Below are positions 26,201-34,044 of a stretch of DNA of 47,720 nt, one piece after another. The notes beneath the pieces are model-generated. The model made no database searches, was not told the DNA's origin, and saw only the letters and a program-made list of their open reading frames with translations. Position 1 is the stretch's first letter. Every line of letters begins with the position of its first letter. Location of the stretch: the NCBI RefSeq assembly GCF_014385195.1, contig NZ_JACRTG010000027.1, positions 1 to 47,720 of the forward strand, written 5' to 3'. The stretch is from Paratissierella segnis. Its GTDB lineage: Bacteria > Bacillota > Clostridia > Tissierellales > Tissierellaceae. The position numbers and the translations under genes are program-made.

Positions 26201-27480
26201 ACGGCACCTATTTCTATAATTCTATCATTTTTGGCAGAAAGCCCTGTAGTCTCTAAGTCAAATACAACGAAATTATTTATTTCTATTTCTCCATGGATAT
26301 TTGTCACTATATCTTTTTGATCATTTACCATATAGCCTTCGACGCCATATAATATTTTAACTCCATATTGTTTACCTGCATCCATGGCTTCCGGAAATGC
26401 CTGTACAACTCCATGATCGGTAACGGCTATTGATTTATGTCCCCAAATACTAGCTCTTTCCACTATTTTTTTAATACTAGTTATGCCATCCATAGAGCTC
26501 ATCTGACTGTGGACATGAAGTTCAACTCTTTTTGAAACTTCAGTATCTTTTCTTACCTCTTTTGTCAAAAGTACTAATGATTTAAGCATTATAACATTAT
26601 CCCTGGAGTAATTGTCATAAGTAACATCTCCTTCCAACAAAACATAGGAGCCTTCTTTGACATTGTCTAAAAATTCCGCGCTGGTATTTTCATTTAGAAA
26701 TGATTTTACGGTAATTGAATCCGTTCCATCGGATATGCTAAATATAACTAAAGTCCTTTTCCCTTTAATGTCTCTGGTACCAAGTTCGAAGATGTCGCCT
26801 TTTATCGCAACAGTTCCCAATTGAAGGTCTATATCTTTAATGAGAATTGTGCTTTCCTTTATACTCTTACCATAGGAATAATTCCTTCCATTGGATTTCT
26901 TTGAATTTCCCCTTACGATGGATTTAGTAGGAAACTCTACGTTTTCAAGAATATTTTTGGAAATCTCTCTTTCTTCAATTTCTTTTTCTTCTAAAAAATA
27001 TTCATTTGAATTATCTTCTTTATATTCAATTAAAAATTTACTGTCTAATTTTGATGATATTAGCTTTGTAATATTGTCAACTAAACCATTTCTCTTCACA
27101 GAAAAAAAGGCCATCTGATTGGGAAGTATTAGCTTTAGGTAATCTTTTTCTACTTCCCATTCAATACCCTTTATCCATGATCTTCCGGAAGGAATTTCCT
27201 CTAATATTAACTCTGTAATATCGTTAAACAGAGCATCTATATTGATTCCCTCACTTGGAATTTTTTCTATTTTATTGAGTTTTATTTTAAAATCCTTAAA
27301 TATGTCGGTAAACATAAGATTTAAGTCTTCGATTATTTTCTTTTCAATTTCTTCTCCTATTTCCAAGTCCAAAATCAATTCCATATCGGCTTTTAATACT
27401 GTTACTTTTTCTATATTTATATTATATTTTGCTAAATGACTATATTTGTCATCATTAATTATATTTTTTAATAAAACCAA
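23227..27480 (-). CDS. polC: DNA polymerase III PolC-type alpha subunit
   Basis: 1417 residues, full length for the replicative polymerase of low-GC Gram-positives. An N-terminal domain is followed by an OB fold (about 212-305), a PHP domain beginning VELHVHSQMSSMDG near 319, and a DEDD proofreading exonuclease inserted in it (FVVFDLETTGL near 404). PHP then resumes, with the zinc-type cysteines CPKCKYSEFF and CPKC near 880 and polymerase motifs GSRGSVGSSFVATMSG and PDIDLNF. The last residues include QISLF, the beta-clamp-binding motif. Translation begins at TTG, 7 bases after GGGGG. The stop overlaps the -35 of the rimP promoter. Confidence 0.99.
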   Translation of the reverse strand: MVLLKNIINDDKYSHLAKYNINIEKVTVLKADMELILDLEIGEEIEKKIIEDLNLMFTDIFKDFKIKLNKIEKIPSEGINIDALFNDITELILEEIPSGRSWIKGIEWEVEKDYLKLILPNQMAFFSVKRNGLVDNITKLISSKLDSKFLIEYKEDNSNEYFLEEKEIEEREISKNILENVEFPTKSIVRGNSKKSNGRNYSYGKSIKESTILIKDIDLQLGTVAIKGDIFELGTRDIKGKRTLVIFSISDGTDSITVKSFLNENTSAEFLDNVKEGSYVLLEGDVTYDNYSRDNVIMLKSLVLLTKEVRKDTEVSKRVELHVHSQMSSMDGITSIKKIVERASIWGHKSIAVTDHGVVQAFPEAMDAGKQYGVKILYGVEGYMVNDQKDIVTNIHGEIEINNFVVFDLETTGLSAKNDRIIEIGAVKIVDGNIVDEFSQLIDPEISIPKHITEITSITNDMVEGKPYIKDILPLFKEFIGDCTLVAHNANFDMGFIREKMKLEGIKVDNPVLDTLELSRAVFPNLKSHKLNIVAKHLDISLVNHHRAVDDASATGEILLKILEILEDKNFKNIGDLNSLTKNRDISKGELYHVIILVKNYVGLKNLYSLISDSHIKFFHRKPRMPKSLIEANRDGLIIGSACEAGELYRAILNNKSYNEIRDIVKFYDYLEIQPLGNNMHLVRDGVVKDEEELKSINKRIYELGKTSKKLVVATGDIHFLEPEDEVYRRILMSGQGFSDADLQAPLYFKSTNEMLDEFSYLGEDTSREVVITNTNLISDSIEEIIPVPSGTFPPIIEGADEDLKRITYKKAYEIYGDPLPEIVEERLNRELTSIIKNGYAVMYIIAQKLVWKSNADGYLVGSRGSVGSSFVATMSGITEVNPLAPHYVCPKCKYSEFFTDGIVASGSDLQDKNCPKCNSVLNKDGQDIPFEVFLGFEGDKEPDIDLNFAGEYQSNAHKYTEELFGEGYVFRAGTIGTIADKTAYGFVKKYFEKKEMNVSNAEINRLVKGFLGIKRTSGQHPGGVMIVPKYKDILDFTPIQYPADDKSSGVITTHFDYNAISGRILKLDILGHDVPTIIRMLEDITGIDPTKIPLDETKTMKIFTSTEPLGIKPEDINCPVGTLGIPEFGTRFVRQMLVDTQPSTFSELVRISGLSHGTNVWVNNAQDLVRNNIAPLSKVISTREDIMLYLINAGMDKKKSFFIMEKVRKGRGLSPEDEEDMRALDLPDWYIESCNKIKYMFPKAHAVAYVMMSFRIAYFKVYYPEAFYATYFTIKAADFDGELIIQGKEAIKSKIMELENLGNNITAKEKNLLTVLEVALEMYQRGLKFERVDLYKSHSDKFLIGENGILPPLKVLDGVGENAAKKIVEEREKGIFISIEDLVNRGKATKPVIEALTKHGCLQNMPESNQISLFSI

Positions 27481-27651
27481 CGTAATACCCCCTTATGGGA
27501 TAAAAATTTTGCAATTCACAGTTCACAGTTCACAATCGACCCCTTGAGTCGTTCTACCGTGTACCCTTTGTAGTCTAAGGGTGAGACGGGCAGTATAAAC
27601 ACTACTTCCGAAGGATCTCCGCTTTTGGTTAATTGAAATTTGTAACAATTA
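27481..27651. repeat. ispG-polC gap with heptamer tandem repeat and hairpins
   Basis: The 171-base gap contains a run of TGTGAAC/T heptamers (read on the minus strand) at 27512-27535, an ACCCTT/AAGGGT hairpin at 27562-27581 and a less AT-rich core. It codes for nothing visible. A related heptamer run occurs at 34266-34292, suggesting a dispersed intergenic repeat. Confidence 0.6.
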
Positions 27652-28701
27652 TTAAAGTTTTTCAATTTCTTTTAGAAGTTCTTGTAACAATTCTTCTTCT
27701 TTTACCTTTTTAATTATTTGACCTTTTTTAAATATGAGTCCTTCTCCTTTTCCTCCGGCTATCCCTATGTCCGCTTCTCTAGCTTCTCCTGGACCATTTA
27801 CAGCACAACCCATGATTGCTACTTTTATATGTTTATCTATACCTTCCAATGCCTTTTCGGCTTCTTCAGCAATCTTAATTAAATCTATGTTTGTCCGACC
27901 ACAGGTTGGACAAGAAATTAATTCAAGTCCTTCATTTAAGAGCCCTAAGGACTTAAGTATTTCTCTTCCTACTTTTACTTCCTCTATTGGATCTGATGTT
28001 AGAGAAACCCGGATGGTATCCCCGATACCCATAGCAAGAAGTACACCCAGCCCTACCGATGATTTAATAGTTCCTCTCCATGGGGTTCCGGCTTCTGTGA
28101 TACCTAGATGAAATGGATAATCAACTAATTCAGCCATTTTTTGATATGCTTTTATAGTTAGTGGAACAGAACTTCCCTTTAAAGCAATCTTAATATCAAA
28201 AAAATCTAAGTCCTCTAAATATTTGATCTGTTCCAAGGCGCTGTAAACCATGGAATTTTCATTTACACCATTATATTTTTCCATGAATTCTTTTTTTATT
28301 GATCCGGAATTGACCCCAATCCTAATGGGCAAATTATTTTCCTTACAGCCTTTGACTACCTCTTTAACTTTTTCCATACTTCCGATATTTCCCGGATTTA
28401 TTCTCAATCCGTCTATACCATATTTTATGGACTCTAAAGCTAACTTATAGTCATATTGAATATCGGCTATTATCGGTATATGGATTTGTTTTTTAATATT
28501 TTTAATCGCCTTAGCATCATTAACATTAGATACGGCAACTCTGATAATATCACAACCTGCATCTTCCAATGCCAATATTTGTTTAACCGTTTTTTCTATA
28601 TCACCGGTTATGGTATTTGTCATGGATTGAACAGTAATAGGATTGTTACCCCCTATTAATCTGTCTCCAACTTTTATAACCCTAGTTTTTCTTCTTTCCA
28701 T
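27652..28701 (-). CDS. ispG: 4-hydroxy-3-methylbut-2-en-1-yl diphosphate synthase (flavodoxin-type, IspG)
   Basis: 349 residues, the standard short bacterial form. IspG is an iron-sulfur enzyme of the MEP isoprenoid pathway that converts MEcPP to HMBPP. The TIM-barrel part includes NPITVQSMTNT and DIIRVAVSN; the cluster-binding C-terminal domain has CPTCGRTNID near residue 262 and MGCAVNGPGEAREADIG near 298, giving the three cysteines and a glutamate. It begins 9 bases after rseP. No dxr gene lies in the neighbourhood, although the pathway needs one or a substitute. Confidence 0.97.
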   Translation of the reverse strand: MERRKTRVIKVGDRLIGGNNPITVQSMTNTITGDIEKTVKQILALEDAGCDIIRVAVSNVNDAKAIKNIKKQIHIPIIADIQYDYKLALESIKYGIDGLRINPGNIGSMEKVKEVVKGCKENNLPIRIGVNSGSIKKEFMEKYNGVNENSMVYSALEQIKYLEDLDFFDIKIALKGSSVPLTIKAYQKMAELVDYPFHLGITEAGTPWRGTIKSSVGLGVLLAMGIGDTIRVSLTSDPIEEVKVGREILKSLGLLNEGLELISCPTCGRTNIDLIKIAEEAEKALEGIDKHIKVAIMGCAVNGPGEAREADIGIAGGKGEGLIFKKGQIIKKVKEEELLQELLKEIEKL

Positions 28702-28710
28702 TTAAATCAC

Positions 28711-29709
28711 CTAATAAAATAATCTTAAAATATCTTTATACGTTATTATCAACATAAATGAAATTAAGAATGCAAATCCTATTAGATTTACAAATCCCTC
28801 TTTTTTTGGATCTATAGGTTTGCCTCTTATCAATTCTATTAATAAAAATAGTATTTTACTTCCATCTAATGCCGGAATAGGCAGTAAATTGAAAAATCCT
28901 AAATTTACACTTATAAATCCTAATAAGACTAAGAGATTTAGAAATCCACCTTTAGCGGCCTGACCCACCTCATTTATTACACCGACAGGACCGGAAAAAT
29001 CATTTATAGATACTTGCCCTTTAAATAACATTTCTATAAATTCGAACATGAGTTTTAGAAAAGTCCATGTATTTTCCAATCCACCCTTTAGTCCCAGCAA
29101 GAAAGATTTTTCATAAACTGGAGTAATTCCTATTATTGTCCTGTTTTCTTCAGTTGTTGGCATTACATTAAAGATTTCCTCTTTACCATCTCTTAAAACT
29201 TCTATTCTAACTTCCTGATCTGAAGGCAATTTGCTTACTGTATCAGTTATATCATTCCAACTATTAATATCAATGCCATTAACAGAGATAATTCTATCTC
29301 CTTCCAATATACCGCTTACTTCGGCAGGAGAATTGGGAGTTGCTTTTACTGCAGTCGTAGGCATACCTGTACTAAATGAAACTATAGAAAATACGACAAA
29401 TGCCAAAATAAAATTCATTATTGCTCCCGCTGTAACAGTAGCTATTCGAGCAAATATCGGTGCATTATTAAACCCTCTGGGATCATTGGACTCTTCATCT
29501 TCACCTTCCATCTGTACATAACCACCTATGGGAAGAGCTCTCAATGTATATAAAGTTTCTCCACTTTTCTTTTGAAGCAATTTAGGTCCCATACCAACTG
29601 AAAACTCATTTACTCTGATGCCAACCAGTTTTGCAACGGTAAAATGACCAAATTCATGCAATAATATTACTAATAAAAATACAAATATTGAAGCTATCGC
29701 TGTTTGCAT
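28711..29709 (-). CDS. rseP: Site-2 intramembrane zinc protease RseP/RasP
   Basis: 332 residues. The zinc motif HEFGH is at about residues 18-22 in the first membrane helix (FLLVILLHEFGHFTVAK). One PDZ domain follows (about 120-185, including GILEGDRIISVNGIDI), and the third metal ligand lies in the conserved LLPIPALDGSKI motif near 278. There are four predicted membrane segments. It cleaves anti-sigma factors and leftover signal peptides within the membrane. It follows cdsA by 11 bases; in most bacteria dxr lies between the two. Confidence 0.96.
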   Translation of the reverse strand: MQTAIASIFVFLLVILLHEFGHFTVAKLVGIRVNEFSVGMGPKLLQKKSGETLYTLRALPIGGYVQMEGEDEESNDPRGFNNAPIFARIATVTAGAIMNFILAFVVFSIVSFSTGMPTTAVKATPNSPAEVSGILEGDRIISVNGIDINSWNDITDTVSKLPSDQEVRIEVLRDGKEEIFNVMPTTEENRTIIGITPVYEKSFLLGLKGGLENTWTFLKLMFEFIEMLFKGQVSINDFSGPVGVINEVGQAAKGGFLNLLVLLGFISVNLGFFNLLPIPALDGSKILFLLIELIRGKPIDPKKEGFVNLIGFAFLISFMLIITYKDILRLFY

Positions 29710-29720
29710 TAAAACACCCC

Positions 29721-30491
29721 TTAAATTAAAAAATACTTGACATAATAATATATTATTGGTGCAGTGAGAATAATACTATCAAATCTATCCAAAACTCCTC
29801 CATGCCCTGGGAATATCTTGCCAAAGTCTTTGATATGAGCAACCCTCTTTATTTTAGAGGCTATTAAATCCCCTATCTGAGAAGTGATAGAAGCGATAAT
29901 TGCCAATATTGAAAGATTTAAATAGGAATTTAAATCCATATAATAGGCAAAGACAAGCGTAAGAACTACACTTCCCAGAATCCCGCCTATTGAACCTTCG
30001 ACAGTTTTATTGGGGCTTATATTTGGACACAATTTTCTTTTCCCTAATAGATTACCGAAAATATATGCAAATGTATCCGTTCCAAAAGACATAATAAATA
30101 CTAACCATATAGATGTAGTATTATCCAAATAGAAAATATGGAACAGCATAAATGGTATATACATTATACCTATCAGTGTAATTGTAATATCTTCCAATCT
30201 AATTTTATTGATAAAAATATGTGTCAAAAGTAAAAAGGTTATTAAAGTCAATACAAGATTTATAGTTATTTCAGGTATTAAGGTTGAAAGATAAAAACCA
30301 AATGTACCTAACACACCAATATAAGTTATAGGATTAAGTCCGGTATTTCGTATTGCCTTATAAAATTCATTGAGTCCAATTAGTGATAAAATAAAAATAG
30401 ATGTAGAAAGATATATTCCACCCTTATTAACTATTAGTATTAGTAATAAAATTCCAATTATTCCAGTTGTAACCCTTTTGATAAATTCCAC
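29721..30491 (-). CDS. cdsA: Phosphatidate cytidylyltransferase
   Basis: 256 residues, strongly hydrophobic with about seven or eight helices. It makes CDP-diacylglycerol from phosphatidate and CTP, feeding PgsA. The family signature near the C-terminus reads SxxKRxxxIKDFGKIFPGHGGVLDRFDS (here KRVAHIKDFGKIFPGHGG), at about residues 217-241. Translation starts at GTG immediately after the uppS stop (TAAGTG), with its GGAGG site within the uppS end, so the two are coupled. Confidence 0.96.
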   Translation of the reverse strand: MEFIKRVTTGIIGILLLILIVNKGGIYLSTSIFILSLIGLNEFYKAIRNTGLNPITYIGVLGTFGFYLSTLIPEITINLVLTLITFLLLTHIFINKIRLEDITITLIGIMYIPFMLFHIFYLDNTTSIWLVFIMSFGTDTFAYIFGNLLGKRKLCPNISPNKTVEGSIGGILGSVVLTLVFAYYMDLNSYLNLSILAIIASITSQIGDLIASKIKRVAHIKDFGKIFPGHGGVLDRFDSIILTAPIIYYYVKYFLI

Positions 30492-31247
30492 TTAAATTCC
30501 TCCAAATCGTCGGTATCTTTTCTGATAATCTAAAATAGCTTTATAAAAATGTTCCTCTTTGAAATCAGGCCATAAAATATCTGAATCTGCAAAATATAAT
30601 TCCGCATAAGCTATTTGATAAAGTAAGAAATTGCTAATCCTTAATTCTCCGCTCGGTCTTATAACCAAATCTACATCCGGTTGACCTTTTGTATAGAGGT
30701 AGTTTGAAAAAGTCTCTGTATTTAAATCATCTTTTGTTATTTTACCCATTTCTAAGTCATTTAAAAAATTTTTTATACCATAAATTATTTCGTCGCGTCC
30801 GCCATAATTTAAGGCTATATTTAGAGTCATTCCCGTATTATTTTTAGTCTTTTCAACCGCTCTTTTAACCTCATTCCTTGGAGTATCCGCTAACCTTGAT
30901 ATATCACCTAATATATCCAATTTTACATTATTTTTATATAATTTATCCAATTCTCTTCTTATATAGAAAACAAGTATCTTCATCAGGCCTTCAATTTCAG
31001 ATTGTGGCCTTTTCCAATTTTCTGTAGAAAATGCATATAAAGTTAGATACTTGATGCCTATCTTGTCTGCACACTCCACAATCTCAATGACTCTTTCCAT
31101 CCCTTCTTGATGCCCAAAATTGCGAGGTAAATTTCTTTTTTTTGCCCACCTTCCATTGCCATCCATAATTATACCAATATGAGTTGGCAAAGAGTCTAAA
31201 TCTATCTTATCAATCAACTTATCCTTTTCGTATTCTTTATCTTTCAT
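30492..31247 (-). CDS. uppS: Undecaprenyl diphosphate synthase (isoprenyl transferase)
   Basis: 251 residues. UppS condenses isopentenyl diphosphate onto farnesyl diphosphate in cis to make the C55 carrier for cell-wall synthesis. The substrate-binding signature HIGIIMDGNGRWAKKRNLPR is near residues 22-41, with TLYAFSTENWKRP and RPSGELRISNFL downstream. An N-terminal extension of about 20 charged residues precedes the fold. The ATG follows GGAGGG. A terminator separates it from frr, and I see no clear promoter, so readthrough may supply its transcription. Confidence 0.97.
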   Translation of the reverse strand: MKDKEYEKDKLIDKIDLDSLPTHIGIIMDGNGRWAKKRNLPRNFGHQEGMERVIEIVECADKIGIKYLTLYAFSTENWKRPQSEIEGLMKILVFYIRRELDKLYKNNVKLDILGDISRLADTPRNEVKRAVEKTKNNTGMTLNIALNYGGRDEIIYGIKNFLNDLEMGKITKDDLNTETFSNYLYTKGQPDVDLVIRPSGELRISNFLLYQIAYAELYFADSDILWPDFKEEHFYKAILDYQKRYRRFGGI

Positions 31248-31265
31248 GTCAAGCCCTCCACCACG

Positions 31266-31290
31266 AAAAACCCCTTCAAAGGAAGGGGTT
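31266..31290 (-). terminator. Intrinsic terminator between frr and uppS
   Basis: AACCCCTTC pairs with GAAGGGGTT around CTTT on the minus strand and is followed by TTTC. It lies just past the frr stop. Confidence 0.8.
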
Positions 31291-31293
31291 CAT

Positions 31294-31845
31294 TTAAATT
31301 TCCATTATTTCTTCTTCTTTTTTCTTAGTAATTTCATCAACTTGTATGATATATTTATCAGTTATTTTTTGTATTTCTTCTTCAGCCAATTTTCTTTCAT
31401 CCTCGGAAAGCTCTTTGTTTTTTTCCATTTTTTTAATTTTATCAATTGCATCTCTTCTGGTATTTCTCAATGCTACTTTTGAATTTTCACCATTTTTCTT
31501 TACTAGCTTTGCTAGCTCTTTTCTTCTTTCTTCAGTTAGTTGAGGGATGATAAGTCTAATTACTTTACCATCATTTGACGGATTTAATCCTAAGTCAGAT
31601 TTAAGTATCTCTTTTTCAATTGCAGGTATTAAATTAGAATCCCACGGCTGTATAACTATAAGCCTTGGTTCAGGTGCTGAAATGCTTCCAACTTGTTTTA
31701 AAGGTGTAACTTGTCCATAATAATCAACTGTTATCTTATCTAGCAATGCTGGATTTGCCCTTCCTGCTCTTATACCCAGTAATTCTTCTTTATAGACGGA
31801 AATAGTTTTGCTCATTTTGATTTCTGTCTCTTTATAAATCTCCAT
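31294..31845 (-). CDS. frr: Ribosome recycling factor
   Basis: 183 residues, typical. RRF splits post-termination ribosomes together with EF-G. Conserved segments include LLGIRAGRANPALLDKITVDYYG (20-residue core LGIRAGRANPALLDKITVDY), SISAPEPRLIVIQPWD and the long C-terminal helix RRDAIDKIKKMEKNKELSED. The ATG follows AAGGAGG located at the end of pyrH, with 2 bases between genes, so pyrH and frr are cotranscribed. Confidence 0.98.
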   Translation of the reverse strand: MEIYKETEIKMSKTISVYKEELLGIRAGRANPALLDKITVDYYGQVTPLKQVGSISAPEPRLIVIQPWDSNLIPAIEKEILKSDLGLNPSNDGKVIRLIIPQLTEERRKELAKLVKKNGENSKVALRNTRRDAIDKIKKMEKNKELSEDERKLAEEEIQKITDKYIIQVDEITKKKEEEIMEI

Positions 31846-31847
31846 AC

Positions 31848-32561
31848 TTAATCCTCCTTTACATGTGTTCCTATTTTGCTTCCTAAGATTACATTCTTAA
31901 TATTATCCGGCTCATCTATCCCAAATACAATAAGAGGGATTTTATTGTCCATACACAAAGATGTAGCAGTGGAATCCATTATTCCAAGTCCTAAATTAAG
32001 TATATCAATATATTTCAAAGTGTCAAACTTTTTTGCATTTGAATTTATTTTTGGATCTGAATCATATACACCATCAACACCCTTTTTAGCTAATAAAATA
32101 ACATCAGCCTCTATCTCTGCGGCTCTAAGAGCAGCAGTTGTATCAGTTGAGAAATATGGATTCCCCGTTCCGGCTGCAAATATGACAATTCTACCTTTTT
32201 CTAAGTGTCTTATAGCTCTTCTTCTAATGTAAGGCTCTGCTATCTGTCTCATCTCAATTGCAGATTGTACTCTGGTTATAACACCTAAGTTTTCTAAAGC
32301 ATCTTGTAAGGCTAAAGCATTCATTACAGTCCCCAGCATGCCCATATAATCTGAAGCAGTGCGATCCATATTTTGTGAATACCTTCCTCTCCAGAAGTTC
32401 CCTCCCCCTACTACTATCGCAACCTCAACATCTAATTTATGTAGTTCTATAATTTGTTTTGATATACTATTAACTGTTTCAATATCAATACCTGTACCTT
32501 TGGATCCTGCTAAAGCTTCTCCACTTAATTTTAGTACAACTCTTTTATAAATGGGTTCCAT
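31848..32561 (-). CDS. pyrH: UMP kinase
   Basis: 237 residues from the ATG at 32561, which follows AGGAGTG; in-frame upstream codons read through a palindrome and are not credible. PyrH phosphorylates UMP and is a hexameric amino-acid-kinase-fold enzyme. KRVVLKLSGEALAG opens the protein, with VVGGGNFWRG near residue 54, DYMGMLGTVMNALALQD near 72 and FAAGTGNPYFSTDTTAALRA near 132. The tsf-pyrH-frr order is classical. Confidence 0.98.
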   Translation of the reverse strand: MEPIYKRVVLKLSGEALAGSKGTGIDIETVNSISKQIIELHKLDVEVAIVVGGGNFWRGRYSQNMDRTASDYMGMLGTVMNALALQDALENLGVITRVQSAIEMRQIAEPYIRRRAIRHLEKGRIVIFAAGTGNPYFSTDTTAALRAAEIEADVILLAKKGVDGVYDSDPKINSNAKKFDTLKYIDILNLGLGIMDSTATSLCMDNKIPLIVFGIDEPDNIKNVILGSKIGTHVKED

Positions 32562-32589
32562 ATAAACACTCCTAGCATATTTATTAGTC

Positions 32590-32617
32590 AAATGGAGAAC
32601 ACTAGTGTTCTCCATTT
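32590..32617 (-). terminator. 28-base perfect palindrome after tsf
   Basis: The two 14-base halves AAATGGAGAACACT and AGTGTTCTCCATTT are exact complements, giving a 12-bp stem with a CTAG loop 1 base past the tsf stop. On the minus strand the tail is ATTTGACT, a poor U-run, so it may be a leaky terminator or processing site before pyrH. Confidence 0.6.
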
Positions 32618-32618
32618 T

Positions 32619-33266
32619 TTAGATGTTCATTTGCTTTGCGACTTCATCAGCAAAGTTTTCTTCTCTCTTTTCTATGCCTTCTCCAACCTCAAATCTGGCA
32701 AATCTTCTTATTTTCAAATTTTCACCGATTTTAGCTATTTTTTCATTTAATAAATCTTTTACTTTAATGCTTGGGTCTTTAATAAAGTTTTGTTCAAGTA
32801 AACAAATCTCTTCGAAATACTTTTCCATTCTGCCATCAACGATTTTTTGTGCAATATGTTCAGGTTTGCCTTCGTTAATTACCTTATGGATTTGAACTTC
32901 CCTTTCATGAGCTATTTCAGCCTCAGGAACATCTTCTCTTGAAACGTATTGCGGGTTAGAAGCTGCTACCTGCATAGCAATATCCTTAACGAATTGTTTA
33001 AATTCGTCAGTTTTTGCCACAAAGTCTGTCTCTGAATTTACTTCAACTATAACTCCGATTCTTCCACCGTGGATATAAGCATCTACCAAACCTTCAGATG
33101 CAATTCTATTAGCTTTCTTAGCTGCTGATGCCAGTCCCTTTTCTCTTAGCAAATCAACAGCCTTGTCAATATTTCCATCCGCTTTAGTTAATGCATTTTT
33201 ACAATCCAGCACTCCTGCACCTGTTTTTTCTCTTAATTCCTTGACTAAGGAAGCACTTATATTCAT
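32619..33266 (-). CDS. tsf: Translation elongation factor Ts
   Basis: 215 residues. EF-Ts is the nucleotide exchange factor of EF-Tu. The UBA domain with VKELREKTGAGVLDCKNAL is at residues 9-27, and the core shows VDAYIHGGRIGVIVEVNSETDFVA (the TDFVAK motif contacts EF-Tu). The C-terminal core ends with RFARFEVGEGIEK. It is clearly shorter than the roughly 290-residue form of Bacillus, resembling the short forms of Thermus or cyanobacteria. A terminator hairpin stands between it and rpsB. Confidence 0.97.
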   Translation of the reverse strand: MNISASLVKELREKTGAGVLDCKNALTKADGNIDKAVDLLREKGLASAAKKANRIASEGLVDAYIHGGRIGVIVEVNSETDFVAKTDEFKQFVKDIAMQVAASNPQYVSREDVPEAEIAHEREVQIHKVINEGKPEHIAQKIVDGRMEKYFEEICLLEQNFIKDPSIKVKDLLNEKIAKIGENLKIRRFARFEVGEGIEKREENFADEVAKQMNI

Positions 33267-33287
33267 TTTATCCCTCCTCTAATTGTT

Positions 33288-33330
33288 AAAAAAGGTAAGA
33301 GATTAAAGGAAATCCCTTAAAGCTCTTACC
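33288..33330 (-). terminator. Intrinsic terminator/attenuator between rpsB and tsf
   Basis: GGTAAGAG pairs with CTCTTACC, with a further AAAGG/CCTTT-type stem inside, and TTTTTT follows on the minus strand. It lies between two cistrons that are normally cotranscribed, so it probably lowers tsf expression relative to rpsB. Confidence 0.85.
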
Positions 33331-33345
33331 AAATAATATTCTCAA

Positions 33346-34044
33346 TCAAGATTCTATTTGTTCACCTTGCTTGCTTTCAAGGACTGCATTAGCAATTGTT
33401 TCGGTAAGTAGTTTAACTGCTCTTATAGCATCATCATTCCCCGGAATTACGAAATCAACTTCGTCCGGATCACAGTTTGTATCTACAATACCTATTACCG
33501 GTATACCTAGAATTTGAGCTTCTTTAACAGCTATTCTCTCTTTTCTTGGATCTACTACAAATAGAACATCCGGTATTCTGTCCATATGTTTTATTCCGCC
33601 TAAGAATTTTTCCAGCCTTTCAGCTTCATGTTTTAGTTTTATAACCTCTTTCTTTGGTAGGACTTCAAATACTCCGTCTTCTTCCATTTTAGTAAGCTCA
33701 TGAAGTCTATCAATTCTCTTTCTGATGGTTTTGTAATTAGTCAACATACCGCCTAACCATCTTTGATTGATATAATGCATATTACATCTTTTAGCTTCAG
33801 TTTCTATTGCTTCTTGCGCTTGTTTCTTTGTCCCTACAAAAAGAACTTCTCCTCCATCTGCAACGACTTCCTTCATAAAGTCATATGCTTCTTCCATCTT
33901 TTTTACAGTCTTTTGTAAGTCAATAATGTAAATACCATTTCTCTCTGTGAAGATATATTGAGCCATTTTAGGATTCCATCTTCTGGTTTGATGTCCAAAA
34001 TGAACCCCTGCTTCTAATAAAGATTTCATTGTAATTACTGACAT
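33346..34044 (-). CDS. rpsB: 30S ribosomal protein S2 (uS2)
   Basis: 232 residues from the ATG at 34044, preceded by AGGAGGTGAATAGT; an in-frame GTG at 34053 is part of that site. Diagnostic segments are LLEAGVHFGHQTRRWNPKM near the N-terminus, VLFVGTKKQAQEAI, QRWLGGMLTNYKTI and GIPVIGIVDTNCDPDEVDFVIPGNDDA (the core IVDTNCDPD). It is the last protein to join the 30S subunit. It has its own promoter and a structured leader. Confidence 0.98.
   Translation of the reverse strand: MSVITMKSLLEAGVHFGHQTRRWNPKMAQYIFTERNGIYIIDLQKTVKKMEEAYDFMKEVVADGGEVLFVGTKKQAQEAIETEAKRCNMHYINQRWLGGMLTNYKTIRKRIDRLHELTKMEEDGVFEVLPKKEVIKLKHEAERLEKFLGGIKHMDRIPDVLFVVDPRKERIAVKEAQILGIPVIGIVDTNCDPDEVDFVIPGNDDAIRAVKLLTETIANAVLESKQGEQIES

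Noticed and set aside
32562..32615. Longer pyrH start upstream of 32561
   Set aside because: The extra residues come from the palindrome region and are not part of the UMP kinase fold; the ATG at 32561 has AGGAGTG ahead of it.
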